Below the pieces are notes generated by a model, which ran no database searches, was not told where the DNA came from, and saw only the letters and a list, made by a program, of their open reading frames with translations. A DNA stretch of 43,556 nt from Bacillota bacterium (lineage in GTDB: Bacteria; Bacillota; Dethiobacteria; DTU022): assembly GCA_018400435.1 (NCBI GenBank), contig JAGYMW010000008.1:1-43556 (forward strand). The letters run 5' to 3'. Made by a program: the position numbers and the translations under genes. Of the stretch, positions 16,953-25,840 are shown one piece after another. Positions within the stretch are counted from its first letter, which is position 1, and each line of letters begins with the position of its first letter.

Positions 16953-17052
16953 ATCAAACTGTTGCCCGGAGAAAATGGGCAAAGCCAGGTCGAGGTTTCA
17001 CGGTAAATCAAGATTATCAGTGCAGCAGAGCGCTGCGGGGAAGGTGAAGACT

Positions 17053-18175
17053 ATGTTAAAAGAGTACCATGAAGAACTGGCCCTTCAGCAGAAGAGGTTG
17101 GAAGAGATGAGGGCTTCTCTTTGAATACGATGCCAAATTGAAAAAACTACAGGAAGCCGAGTCAAAGGCGGCTGATCCAAAACTGTGGGAAGATAGCACC
17201 AGGGCGCAAAAATATTTAAAGAAACAGGGTGCGTTGCGTGAGCAACTCAGGCCGCTGCAGGAGTTGTTCATTTTAGTTGAAGAAACCGGAGTATTTCTCG
17301 AGCTGGCCGGGGAAGAGGAGGCCGAGGAGTCGGAAGCGATCGCTGAAGCCGGTTTTCTCCTGGCAAAAATTAGGGAAAGATTGGACCAGATGGAACTGGA
17401 AACCCTTTTCAGCGGCAGCTATGATTTTTGCGGTGCCATTGTTTCTCTTCATCCCGGAGCAGGTGGCTTAGAATCGCAGGACTGGGCCGAAATGCTGTTG
17501 CGCATGTACAATCGCTGGTGCGAACGCAGAGAATATCAGATTGAGCTGGTCGATATTCTGGCCGATGATGAGGCGGGAATCAAAAGTGCTACTTTTATTG
17601 TCCGGGGGCATGCAGCGTACGGTTATTTGCAGGCGGAAAAAGGAGTGCACCGCCTGATCCGGATTTCTCCCTTTGATACCTCCAGGAGACGCCATACTTC
17701 CTTTGCTTCCGTCGATGTAATCCCGGAAGTAGAGGAGGAAGAATATGTGATCAATCCTGATGATTTAAAAATAGATACCTTCCGTTCAAGTGGAGCCGGG
17801 GGACAGCATGTTAATAAAACAGATTCAGCAGTTCGGATTACCCACATCCCCACCGGTGTTGTGGTGACCTGTCAAAACGACCGGTCGCAGCACAGTAACC
17901 GTCAGCAGGCTATGCGAGTCCTGCAGGCCAGGCTGGCTGAACTGTCCCGCAGGGAACAGGCCGAAGAGATCAATGCCGAACGCGGCCAGCAGAGGGAAAT
18001 TGCCTGGGGAAGCCAGATTCGCACTTACACTTTTCACCCCTTTACCCTGGTTAAAGACCACCGCACCGGGGTTGAGATTGGGCAGGTTGATGAAGTGATG
18101 AACGGTGGAATTGATCCTTTTATTGAAGCTTTTTTGCGCTGGAAAGCCCGCGGCAAAATACCGCTTAAGAAATAG
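17053..18175 (+). CDS. prfB: Peptide chain release factor 2, programmed +1 frameshift
   Basis: Reads UGA and UAA stops and hydrolyses peptidyl-tRNA. Translation starts at ATG 17053 (GGGGAAGGTG upstream) and runs 23 codons to CTT TGA (17119-17124). A +1 shift then continues at GAA 17123 to TAG 18173-18175, giving 373 residues. The ORF track shows the two frames separately. The stop-recognition motif SPF (RISPFDTSRRR) and the catalytic GGQ (SSGAGGQHVNKTDSAVR) are present. The shift makes expression depend on RF2 level, as established for E. coli. The gene ends in TAG, which RF2 does not read, with TAA one codon further. It follows secA as in Bacillus. Confidence 0.95.
17119..17124 (+). promoter_or_regulatory. 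RF2 programmed frameshift site CTTTGA
   Basis: CTT TGA with the in-frame UGA as pause codon is the standard RF2 slip sequence. A GATGAGGG purine stretch a few bases 5' may act as the internal Shine-Dalgarno stimulator. The zero frame ends here and the +1 frame encodes all of the rest of RF2. Confidence 0.92.
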
Positions 18176-18185
18176 GAGTAAATAA

Positions 18186-19061
18186 ATGATTAAAAAGCCA
18201 ACAGTGAACAGGATTTTTTTTAAACTTCTGCTAATAGATTTTTTTGGCATTCTCGTCGGCGCGACGATCCTTGCTGTGGGTATGAATATGTTCATGGTCC
18301 CCAATATGCTGGCTCCAGGAGGAGTGAGCGGGCTGGCCGTTGTCGTATACCACCTGCTAAAAGTGCCGGTAGGTCTGACAATTATCATTCTCAATATTCC
18401 CCTTTTTATTATCGGTTTCCGTGTTCTCGGTACGCGGGTTGTCCTGCAGAGCTTGCTCGGTACCTTTCTTTTTTCCCTGGCGGTGGAAATTACTGCTCCT
18501 CTGCTGCCTGCCGTCACTGAAGATCTCCTGCTGGCCTCAGTTTATGGTGGGCTGGTCATGGGTGTCGGAGTAGGACTTGTCTTTCGCTATCGAGGCTCGA
18601 CCGGGGGAACGGGTTTGCTTTCACTGATCCTGGCCAGAGTATGGGGAGTCAGTCCTGGCCAGGCCATGCTATGGGGAGATATGGCTGTTTTAGCAACGGC
18701 TGTTTTTGTCTTTGGCGGAGAAGCGGCAATGTATGCAGCACTGTCCCTTTTTGTCAGTGTCAAGGTAATTGATGCCATTTTGGAAGGATTTGGCATGGCT
18801 AAATCGGCGATTATTATTACCAGGAAGGGAGAAAAAATCAACGAGAGGCTTCTCTTCGAACTGGGACGGGGGGTCACCTGGCTTGAAGGATCGGGAGGCT
18901 ACACCCGGGAAACAAGGGAAGTGTTACTCTGTGTAGTGACCCGGCAGCAGACAGCCCAGCTGAAGACAATTATTCATGAAGTGGATCCCGATGCCTTTGT
19001 CATTTTAGGCAATGCAACCGAGGTCCACGGTGAAGGTTTCAAGAAAATGCAGCAGCATTGA
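18186..19061 (+). CDS. YitT family membrane protein (DUF161 + DUF2179)
   Basis: A 291-residue integral membrane protein with about five or six hydrophobic segments in the first 200 residues (for example LLLIDFFGILVGATILAVGM). Typical YitT features are MVPNMLAPGGVSGLAVV near the start and YRGSTGGTGLLS in the middle. A soluble C-terminal DUF2179 domain (AKSAIIITRKGEKINERLL to AFVILGNATEVHGEGF) follows. Biochemical function is unknown for the family. ATG 18186 is 10 bases after prfB and uses the GGAG overlapping the prfB stop, so the two are probably co-transcribed. Confidence 0.88.
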   Translation: MIKKPTVNRIFFKLLLIDFFGILVGATILAVGMNMFMVPNMLAPGGVSGLAVVVYHLLKVPVGLTIIILNIPLFIIGFRVLGTRVVLQSLLGTFLFSLAVEITAPLLPAVTEDLLLASVYGGLVMGVGVGLVFRYRGSTGGTGLLSLILARVWGVSPGQAMLWGDMAVLATAVFVFGGEAAMYAALSLFVSVKVIDAILEGFGMAKSAIIITRKGEKINERLLFELGRGVTWLEGSGGYTRETREVLLCVVTRQQTAQLKTIIHEVDPDAFVILGNATEVHGEGFKKMQQH

Positions 19062-19089
19062 GTGATAAGCATGAAGCAGATTGTCCTTA

Positions 19090-19118
19090 TTTCACCCAGC
19101 CATTCCATAGAGTATAAT
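19090..19118 (+). promoter_or_regulatory. Possible sigma-A promoter of ftsEX
   Basis: TTTCAC, a 17-base spacer and TATAAT (19113-19118) lie 112 bases before ftsE, in the gap after the YitT-family gene. The -35 matches the consensus only partly. Confidence 0.45.
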
Positions 19119-19229
19119 TATTTGCAAAATAAGTAAAAATATATTAAAATACTGGCAGGAACGCGATTTTCATTGTCGAATGCATAAATATTGGAATAAC
19201 TTAAGAGATTCTCGGGAAGGTTTGACTGG

Positions 19230-19919
19230 ATGGTCGAAGCAGACAATGTCTCTATGAAATACAACCGGTGCAAACAGTATGCACTGGAAGATGTCAGTTT
19301 TTCAATTAGCCGCGGTGAATTTGTTTTTATTGTTGGATCAAGCGGTGCCGGAAAGTCGACCCTGCTGAAACTGATTATTCGTGAAATAAAGCCGACTGCC
19401 GGTTTGATGAAAGTATTCGGCAAAGATATATCCCGCCTGCCGCGGCGTCGTCTTCCCAGCCTGAGGCGAAGTATCGGCATGGTTTTTCAGGATTTTCGAC
19501 TGATCGATGATAGAACGGTCAGTGAAAATGTTGCTTTTGCCCTAATGGTAACAGGTGCTTCCCGGAGGGATATTCGTAAGAAAGTGCCTCACGTTCTGGG
19601 GCTGGTTGGATTGCAGGAAAAAGCGAAAGAGCGGGTTTGTGATCTTTCCGGAGGAGAACAGCAAAGAGTTGGGTTGGCCAGAGCACTGGTCAACCGCCCG
19701 TCAATAATCATGGCTGATGAACCGACAGGCAATCTCGATCCGGGAACAGCGCTGGATATTATGAACCTGCTGCGCAGCATTAACCTGAGCGGTACAACAG
19801 TTTTAGTGGCTACTCATAATCGTGAAATTGTCGATCGGTTTAAGAAAAGGGTTATTTATCTCGACCAGGGCAAGTTAATCGGTGACGAACAGAAGGGAAT
19901 TTATACCCATGTTCGTTAG
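19230..19919 (+). CDS. ftsE: Cell division ATP-binding protein FtsE
   Basis: The ABC-type ATPase partner of FtsX at the septum or lateral wall; together they switch on peptidoglycan hydrolases from inside the cell. The 229 residues carry Walker A GSSGAGKST, the Q-loop in MVFQDFRLIDDRTV, the signature LSGGEQQRVGLARAL, Walker B IIMADEPTG, and the switch histidine in VATHNREI. ATG 19230 follows GGGAAGG. The stop is TAG, with an in-frame TGA seven codons further (19941). ftsX starts inside its last codons (11-base overlap). Confidence 0.97.
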   Translation: MVEADNVSMKYNRCKQYALEDVSFSISRGEFVFIVGSSGAGKSTLLKLIIREIKPTAGLMKVFGKDISRLPRRRLPSLRRSIGMVFQDFRLIDDRTVSENVAFALMVTGASRRDIRKKVPHVLGLVGLQEKAKERVCDLSGGEQQRVGLARALVNRPSIIMADEPTGNLDPGTALDIMNLLRSINLSGTTVLVATHNREIVDRFKKRVIYLDQGKLIGDEQKGIYTHVR

Positions 19920-20796
19920 CGGCCTCGGTTATATTATTGGTGAGACGTTCAAAGGATTATACCGCAACCGCTGGATGTGCATAACCTCAACCGGCGTTGT
20001 TGTGGTTACCCTTCTCATGCTGGGGCTGTTTATGCTGGTGAACCTTAATATTGATCATATCACCGAAACGGTTAAGGAACAGGTTGAGATTGTTGTTTAC
20101 ATAGAAGACCAGGCTGCTCAGGAGGCGGTTAATGATCTTTACAAACAATTGAGCGAGCATAGACAGGTGGAGGAGGTAACCTACGTCTCCAGCGAAGAGC
20201 ATATGCGTCGCCTCCAAATGCAACTTGGCGGCATGCTGGAAGGTTACGATTCAGCCCTTGACAATCCTTTGCTTGCTTCATACGAAATAAAAACGGTCGT
20301 TCCGGAATCAGTAGTTGAACTGGCTGAAGAGTTTGAAACTTATCCTGCTGTGTCAACAGTTTTTTACGGCCAGGGTTATGTGGAGAATTTGTTTGCGGTA
20401 ACCGGTGTTCTCCAGTATGTCGGAATGGCGTTGATGCTGGGGCTGGCAGTAACGGCGATTTTTCTCATATCACATACCATTAAACTGACCGTAATGATGC
20501 GCAGAAAAGAAATAGTAATCATGAAATATGTCGGTGCATCCAACTGGTTCATCCGCTGGCCTTTTTTGATGGAAGGTTTGTTGATGGGGTTGGTAGGAGC
20601 GGTAGTCCCGCTGGTTATTCTGTATTATCTTTACCAGTATTCCATTGAGTGGGTAGCGGGCAACAACCTATATTTTCTGAGTCTACTCCCGGCAGAACCA
20701 GTTATTCGTGAACTGGCCAAATATCTTATTCCCCTCGGCACCGGCCTGGGAATTATCGGCAGTACATTCTCGATAGGCCGTTTTCTGCGGGTGTAA
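19909..20796 (+). CDS. ftsX: Cell division protein FtsX
   Basis: Membrane partner of FtsE. After a cytoplasmic N-terminus the first membrane helix (MCITSTGVVVVTLLMLGLFMLV) leads to an extracellular domain of about 130 residues (EQVEIVVYIEDQAAQEAV onward) that would engage the hydrolase. Three C-terminal helices follow with the family motif RRKEIVIMKYVGASNWFIRWPF between them. ATG 19909 is chosen over the track start 19882 because it gives the usual N-terminus and length (295 residues) and an 11-base overlap with ftsE. Confidence 0.95.
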   Translation: MFVSGLGYIIGETFKGLYRNRWMCITSTGVVVVTLLMLGLFMLVNLNIDHITETVKEQVEIVVYIEDQAAQEAVNDLYKQLSEHRQVEEVTYVSSEEHMRRLQMQLGGMLEGYDSALDNPLLASYEIKTVVPESVVELAEEFETYPAVSTVFYGQGYVENLFAVTGVLQYVGMALMLGLAVTAIFLISHTIKLTVMMRRKEIVIMKYVGASNWFIRWPFLMEGLLMGLVGAVVPLVILYYLYQYSIEWVAGNNLYFLSLLPAEPVIRELAKYLIPLGTGLGIIGSTFSIGRFLRV

Positions 20797-20862
20797 ATAT
20801 CAAATACATACTTAGATAGAGAAAAAAGCTTTTATTATCAGGTATCAGGGAGGAAAGGAATA

Positions 20863-22059
20863 ATGCATACCGGAAATAAGATCTGGTTAATATTATTGAT
20901 CCTGCCCCTTCTGCTTGTCTTCTGCAGTGCCATACCGGTTCAAGCCCTCACGGAAGAAATTGAAGCCAAACAACAGGAACTTGAGGAGATCGAGAAAAAA
21001 AGACACAGTGAAAAAAACGCTCTTGAGCAGCGCCTCAATCGTGAAACCGCTTTAGAAGAAGAATTGCTGGAGCTTGAAAACAGAATCCGGGAACTGCGTC
21101 TGGAACAGGAGGAGCTGGCCTGTGAGATTGCTGCTGTCGAGAAGGAAATAGAGGAAGCTGAAGCCGAACTGGCTGAAGCCGAAGAGCAGCTCAGTTACCA
21201 GGAAGAACTGCTCAAACTAAGAATGCGGGCTATCCAGCAGCATGGGTTTGTCTCTTATATCGAAGTTCTTTTTGAGTCAAACAGTTTTTTTGATTTTTTA
21301 ACCCGTCTTCATAATTTGAGTATAATTGCTACCAATGATCTGCGCCTGGTTGAAGAGTACCAGGCTGAGAAAGAAAAGATTGAAAGTTGGAAAGAAGAGC
21401 TGGAGCTGAAAAAGGCCGATCTTGAGGCAATGCGCCGCCGGGTTGCTGACAACGAGGCTGAACTGGAGCGGGCCGTCGGTGAGAGGGCGTCCATCCTTAA
21501 GCAGCTGGAAGAAGAAATTGCTTTAAACCTGAAAGCGATTGCCGATCTTGAAAATGAAGCTCAGCAGCTTGATGCCCTGATTCGTAAATTGATTGCCGAG
21601 GCGAGCAACCAGTTTTCCGGCCTTAACGGCAAGCTCCTGTGGCCTATTGAACCGCCGACCTGGGTTAGCTCAGGCTATGGATGGCGCAATGATCCTTTTA
21701 GCGGAGCAAAGGCCTGGCACGGGGGAATCGATATCGCTCCCAATCATGGAGCAGCCAATTATATTCTGGCTGCCGCTGATGGTCAGGTAATTTATGCCGG
21801 TTGGAATGGCGGTTACGGTAATTGCCTGATGGTCGATCACGGCGGTGGAACAGTTACTCTCTATGCCCACATGAGCAGCCTGCTGGTTAATAAAGGGGAC
21901 GTTGTCCTCAGGGGCGAGAGAATTGCCCGGGCCGGGACTACTGGTTACAGCACCGGTGTCCATCTTCATTTTGAAGTACGAGAGTATGAAAAATCACCTG
22001 TCCGCAGCTATCCCAGTGGCAATCCGGATTATCGACACAATCCTACCGGTTATTTCTAA
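20863..22059 (+). CDS. Secreted coiled-coil M23 peptidase (EnvC/PcsB-like FtsEX partner)
   Basis: Probable peptidoglycan endopeptidase acting outside the membrane. A signal peptide (KIWLILLILPLLLVFCSAIPVQA) precedes a long, Glu/Leu/Lys-rich coiled coil from about residue 30 to 245. A LytM/M23 domain follows with zinc-binding motifs WHGGIDI (HxxxD) and HLHFEV (HxH). This layout and the position 66 bases after ftsX match hydrolases activated by FtsEX, such as EnvC in E. coli. The cognate link here is inferred from architecture and gene order. ATG 20863 follows GGGAGGAAAGG. A strong terminator lies downstream. Confidence 0.9.
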   Translation: MHTGNKIWLILLILPLLLVFCSAIPVQALTEEIEAKQQELEEIEKKRHSEKNALEQRLNRETALEEELLELENRIRELRLEQEELACEIAAVEKEIEEAEAELAEAEEQLSYQEELLKLRMRAIQQHGFVSYIEVLFESNSFFDFLTRLHNLSIIATNDLRLVEEYQAEKEKIESWKEELELKKADLEAMRRRVADNEAELERAVGERASILKQLEEEIALNLKAIADLENEAQQLDALIRKLIAEASNQFSGLNGKLLWPIEPPTWVSSGYGWRNDPFSGAKAWHGGIDIAPNHGAANYILAAADGQVIYAGWNGGYGNCLMVDHGGGTVTLYAHMSSLLVNKGDVVLRGERIARAGTTGYSTGVHLHFEVREYEKSPVRSYPSGNPDYRHNPTGYF

Positions 22060-22131
22060 TCAGTGGGTAAAGTGTCCGGGAAGAGATAGCTTCTTTGACA
22101 GGATTAAGTATCTGACTGCAGCGCAAAATAG

Positions 22132-22179
22132 TTCAGCCATCCCCGGCAGCATATATCCAGGTGATGGCTGAAGCTTTTT
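22132..22179 (+). terminator. Intrinsic terminator after the M23 peptidase gene
   Basis: TTCAGCCATC (22132-22141) pairs perfectly with GATGGCTGAA (22163-22172), followed by GCTTTTT. It separates the ftsEX-peptidase unit from the S41 peptidase gene. Confidence 0.75.
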
Positions 22180-22281
22180 CGGAAATGGATACAGGTTAAC
22201 CATTTTATGATATTATTATGCTCAGGTGTTCTGAATGAGCGAAAATAGAGCAGCAGATGCGCTGAACGGGAGTTGAAAGCG

Positions 22282-23757
22282 ATGGAAATTAATCGCAAAA
22301 AAGCAATATTTATTTGGGTTGCCGTGATTCTAATTCTACTGGTGGGATCCAACATTTTCACTTACTTCGCGGCAGGTTACTTAACTGGTTCAAATGATGA
22401 AGATCCAACTAAAGTAATTAAATTTGAGCCGGCAAAAAACGACTATGATGAGGACACGGAAATCCTTTTTGAGACGATGGATGCCATTACGAATAATTAT
22501 TACACTCCCATCGATCAGGATGTCCTGATCGAGGGAGCGGTGCATGGAATGATTGAAAGCCTGGAGGATCCACAGGTCCAGTACTATGATTCTAAAGCGC
22601 TAGATGCTTTCCTCCTGGACACGAGGGGTTCTTACGGTGGTATCGGGGTGCGGATCATTGAAGTGGGTGACGATGTTGTTGTATTTGAAACATTTGCCAA
22701 TACCCCTGCTGAACGGCAGGGGCTCACCCCGGGTGATCAAATTATCGAAGCCGACGGTCTTGATCTGTCCGGGAAAGGAATTGATTTCGTTGTAGAACTG
22801 CTGCGCGGCCCCGCAAATACGTCTGTTGACATTGTCATTAAAAGACCCGGAGCCGATGAGCCAATTGCTCTGACCGTGGAAAGAGAGGATATTCGGGTTA
22901 CTTCAGTTTCCAGCGAGATGCTCGAAGAAGGTCTGGGCTATATTAAAATCAGCAGCTTTGACAGTCATACGGCTGAAGAATTTACTTCTCAGTTTAAAAC
23001 AATTGAACAAAGTGGCTTAAGCAGGGGATTAATTCTGGATGTGCGTGATAATCCTGGCGGGCTGGTTGACCAGGCTGTCGAAATTGCCAAGCTCTTGGTA
23101 CCGGAAGGAGAAATTGTCCGCCTGGTCGGCCGGAACGAGGATGTTAAAACGATTTACTATTCAAGTGCCGTGAAGAAACCGTATCCAATCGTAGTACTGA
23201 TCAACGAAGAATCAGCCAGCTCTGCAGAACTGCTGGCCGGAGCGCTGCAGGATCGAGGAGCGGCATTCCTGGTGGGCAAAACAACTTTTGGAAAAGCTTC
23301 CGTACAGCAGCTGGTTTATCTTTCCGATGACCAGGCTATTCTTCTGACCATGGCCCGTTATTTTACACCTTCCGGCCGGGATATTCACCAGCATGGAATA
23401 GAGCCTGATTTTGAGGTGGATATGCCGGAAATACTGCGCTACTACCGTTATTTTTTACCGGGACAACTTGAGCGCGGTCATTATGGACCCGATGTGGAGA
23501 TGCTCCAAATGATGCTGGAACAAACCGGTTATACAATTGATGTGACCGGCTATTTTGATGAACAGACAACGAGGGTGCTAACTGATTTTCAAACAGCAGC
23601 CGGTATAAAGCGGAGCGGTGTATTTGATGATCAGACCTGGATTCAGTTACGAGAAGCTCTGGATATAGCGGCCCGGGAACAGGATGATCAATTAAATTTT
23701 GCCCTTGATCTGATCCTTAAGCCGGGTCTCTGGAATATAACCGAGGAAAATGATTGA
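22282..23757 (+). CDS. S41 C-terminal processing peptidase with PDZ and peptidoglycan-binding domains
   Basis: A membrane-anchored serine protease of the CtpA/CtpB family. One N-terminal membrane helix (AIFIWVAVILILLVGSNIFTYFA) is followed by a PDZ domain (GSYGGIGVRIIEVGDDVVV to LRGPANTSVDIVI). The S41 catalytic core has the nucleophile in NEESASSAELLAGAL and the lysine in GKTTFGKASVQQ. A C-terminal PG_binding_1 domain (GPDVEMLQMMLEQTGYTIDVTGYF) ends the protein. ATG 22282 (GGGAG upstream) is preferred to TTG 22273, giving 491 residues. Related Firmicute enzymes cleave sporulation or cell-wall proteins; the substrate here is unknown. Confidence 0.93.
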   Translation: MEINRKKAIFIWVAVILILLVGSNIFTYFAAGYLTGSNDEDPTKVIKFEPAKNDYDEDTEILFETMDAITNNYYTPIDQDVLIEGAVHGMIESLEDPQVQYYDSKALDAFLLDTRGSYGGIGVRIIEVGDDVVVFETFANTPAERQGLTPGDQIIEADGLDLSGKGIDFVVELLRGPANTSVDIVIKRPGADEPIALTVEREDIRVTSVSSEMLEEGLGYIKISSFDSHTAEEFTSQFKTIEQSGLSRGLILDVRDNPGGLVDQAVEIAKLLVPEGEIVRLVGRNEDVKTIYYSSAVKKPYPIVVLINEESASSAELLAGALQDRGAAFLVGKTTFGKASVQQLVYLSDDQAILLTMARYFTPSGRDIHQHGIEPDFEVDMPEILRYYRYFLPGQLERGHYGPDVEMLQMMLEQTGYTIDVTGYFDEQTTRVLTDFQTAAGIKRSGVFDDQTWIQLREALDIAAREQDDQLNFALDLILKPGLWNITEEND

Positions 23758-25127
23758 TGATGGACGCACTGCTCGAACTTTGCCGTATTTTCCTGACAAC
23801 TTTTGTCCTGACGCTGGTTATGCCCATATTCTGGCTTGTGCTGCTCCTGGTTTACCTGCAGTACAGGCGGTTGGCCAGCAGGGAAGAAAAATTATTTGGC
23901 AGAACGATCAATCCCATTGGCAGGCAGATGGTTATCGCGTTAGGTTTTGGAGCCCTGGGTGGTTTTGCAGCCAGTATCATTCTGGTTTTGCTCGGGCTTT
24001 CCCTGGAACAGATCGGTCTCTATTTTCTCTGGCCTGTAGCCCTGCTTTTACTGCTGATTAACCCCCGCTACCTGTGCTTTTCTTATGCAGGCGGAATAGT
24101 TTCCGTTTTCGTGATTTTATTCCGGCATATACTGGTTCCTCTTTTTCCTGTAGTAGCGGAAAATTTTATCATTGACAATCTTCTCATGATCCATATCCCT
24201 GCTTTGCTGGTTTTAATCGGCCTTCTTCACCTGGTTGAGGCTTTGCTGATTTATGTTAGTGGACATTTGGGAAGCAGCCCGGTTTATCTCAAACAGAGCG
24301 ATGGGAAAGTGGTTGGTGCGCACATACTGCAGCGGTTCTGGCCCGTACCCCTGGTTGCCCTGCTGGTTGCCGTTGTTCCGGAGGTTGAAATTGTTGGCGT
24401 CAGCATGCCGGATTGGTGGCCCATCATTCAGTCATCACTGCAGCCTGGAACTGGAGAGAGCCTGCAGTATATGATTATTCCCGTGGCAGCCGGTCTCGGC
24501 TATTCCGATATAGCCCTATCTACGGCACCGAGGGAAAAGACGGTGTCGTCTGCAGCGTGGCTTGCTCTTTACAGCATCATTCTTCTATGTCTGGCGGTTG
24601 GTTCAGAGTATTATTCTTTTCTCGTTTTACCTGGAGTGATTTTTGCTCCCCTGGGTCACGAACTTTTAATTCTCTACGGAAACAGGCAGGAAAATAACCG
24701 GCCTCCTCTTTACAGGGAGGGGCCATATGGTGTGGCAGTAATGATGGTTCTGCCTGCCAGCCCTGCTGATGATGCAGGCCTCCGGGAAGGAGATCTTATT
24801 ACGAAAATCAACGGGCAGCAGGTTACCGGAAACACTGATCTGCTGCAGAAAATTGATGACAGCTATTTTATGATTTTTATTGAAGGGGAAAGAAAAGGGG
24901 AACCCTTTTCGGTCGTTCTGAAAAAACGTTCTTCTCCGACCAGGGATGGTTTTTTAAATGGCAAACTGGAAAGAAACCGGCAAACGTTTAATCATCCACT
25001 GCTGCATCGCTGTGCTGCCCTGGGTCTGATTCCTGCTCCTCCTGCCGATTCAAAAATATTTCTGGTAATGAAACAGGGTAGATCTTCCAAATGGCTGAAC
25101 AAATGGAAAGAAAGAATTTTTAAATAA
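23757..25127 (+). CDS. PDZ-domain polytopic membrane protein, MinJ-like
   Basis: A 456-residue protein with roughly eight hydrophobic segments across the first 320 residues and a cytoplasmic PDZ domain near the C-terminus (GVAVMMVLPASPADDAGLREGDLITKING). The layout and place after a CtpB-type peptidase correspond to MinJ of B. subtilis, which links DivIVA to MinD at division sites. Sequence similarity cannot be measured here, so the role is inferred. ATG 23757 overlaps the TGA of the preceding gene by one base; TTG 23754 (track) and ATG 23760 are alternatives sharing the GAGG at 23743. Confidence 0.75.
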   Translation: MMDALLELCRIFLTTFVLTLVMPIFWLVLLLVYLQYRRLASREEKLFGRTINPIGRQMVIALGFGALGGFAASIILVLLGLSLEQIGLYFLWPVALLLLLINPRYLCFSYAGGIVSVFVILFRHILVPLFPVVAENFIIDNLLMIHIPALLVLIGLLHLVEALLIYVSGHLGSSPVYLKQSDGKVVGAHILQRFWPVPLVALLVAVVPEVEIVGVSMPDWWPIIQSSLQPGTGESLQYMIIPVAAGLGYSDIALSTAPREKTVSSAAWLALYSIILLCLAVGSEYYSFLVLPGVIFAPLGHELLILYGNRQENNRPPLYREGPYGVAVMMVLPASPADDAGLREGDLITKINGQQVTGNTDLLQKIDDSYFMIFIEGERKGEPFSVVLKKRSSPTRDGFLNGKLERNRQTFNHPLLHRCAALGLIPAPPADSKIFLVMKQGRSSKWLNKWKERIFK

Positions 25128-25192
25128 GCATATTATCGTCGTTTGGCCGATTCCGAATCTGCAGCCCGGCCTTATCGATGGAGGTGTAATGA

Positions 25193-25759
25193 TTGCTTGT
25201 TGCTGCATCTGCTGCATTTGTTACAATGTTTGTTGCTGAAATGGGCGATAAATCACAGCTGATTTCCCTGACCATGGCATCCTGTTACCCTCCCCTGCAG
25301 GTGCTGGCGGGGGCAATGGTAGCTCTGACTGCAGTTCTCGGCCTGGCTGTGGTGGTTGGTGGTTACATCGTTTCTGTTGTTCCTCATACCCTGATTGCGA
25401 TAATAGCCGGCCTCGTTTTTATTGTAATGGGTTTATACAATTACCGGTCCGGCGATGAACGACCGGCGGAATGCCGCGGCAGAGAAGGATTTTTCCAAAC
25501 TATGGTTATGGTTTTTGCCGCCGAGTTTGGTGATAAAACCCAGGTAGCTGCTTTTTTTCTTGTTGCCGGTTTCGGTTATCCCCTGGCTGTTTTTGGTGGG
25601 GCGATGGCGGCCATGTTTCTGAATCACCTCCTGGCTGTTTTTGTGGGCAGCCGTTTCTTGGCGAAAATCAATCCCCGTTATATTCGCATTGTTTCATCCA
25701 CTCTTTTCATTGTAATCGGTCTTACTATTATCATCGCAGAGATTTTTCCTTCCTCCTGA
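25193..25759 (+). CDS. GDT1/UPF0016 (TMEM165-type) cation transporter
   Basis: A 188-residue membrane protein made of two homologous halves of about three helices each. Each half carries the family motif ExGDK[ST]: AEMGDKSQL at about residue 15 and AEFGDKTQV at about 110. Members transport Mn2+ or Ca2+, probably exchanging for protons; the ion here is not known. The TTG start at 25193 is supported by GGAGGTG eight bases upstream and by the position of the first helix. Confidence 0.88.
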   Translation: MLVAASAAFVTMFVAEMGDKSQLISLTMASCYPPLQVLAGAMVALTAVLGLAVVVGGYIVSVVPHTLIAIIAGLVFIVMGLYNYRSGDERPAECRGREGFFQTMVMVFAAEFGDKTQVAAFFLVAGFGYPLAVFGGAMAAMFLNHLLAVFVGSRFLAKINPRYIRIVSSTLFIVIGLTIIIAEIFPSS

Positions 25760-25762
25760 TTG

Positions 25763-25771
25763 TGTTATAAT
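25763..25771 (+). promoter_or_regulatory. Extended -10 promoter of uvrB
   Basis: TGTTATAAT, an extended -10 element with a TG dinucleotide, lies 70 bases before the uvrB start. The -35 region is weak (T-rich, near 25743). Confidence 0.45.
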
Positions 25772-25789
25772 GAATTTTGACGCAAAAGT

Positions 25790-25801
25790 GAACATGCGGT
25801 C
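25790..25801. promoter_or_regulatory. Candidate LexA (SOS) box before uvrB
   Basis: GAACATGCGGTC differs by one base from the Gram-positive LexA core GAAC-N4-GTTC. It sits just downstream of the -10 element, where repressor would block transcription. uvrBA is LexA-controlled in B. subtilis. Confidence 0.4.
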
Positions 25802-25840
25802 TTATTCATTGCTAAAACGCTGCTGGCGGGAGGTTTTATC

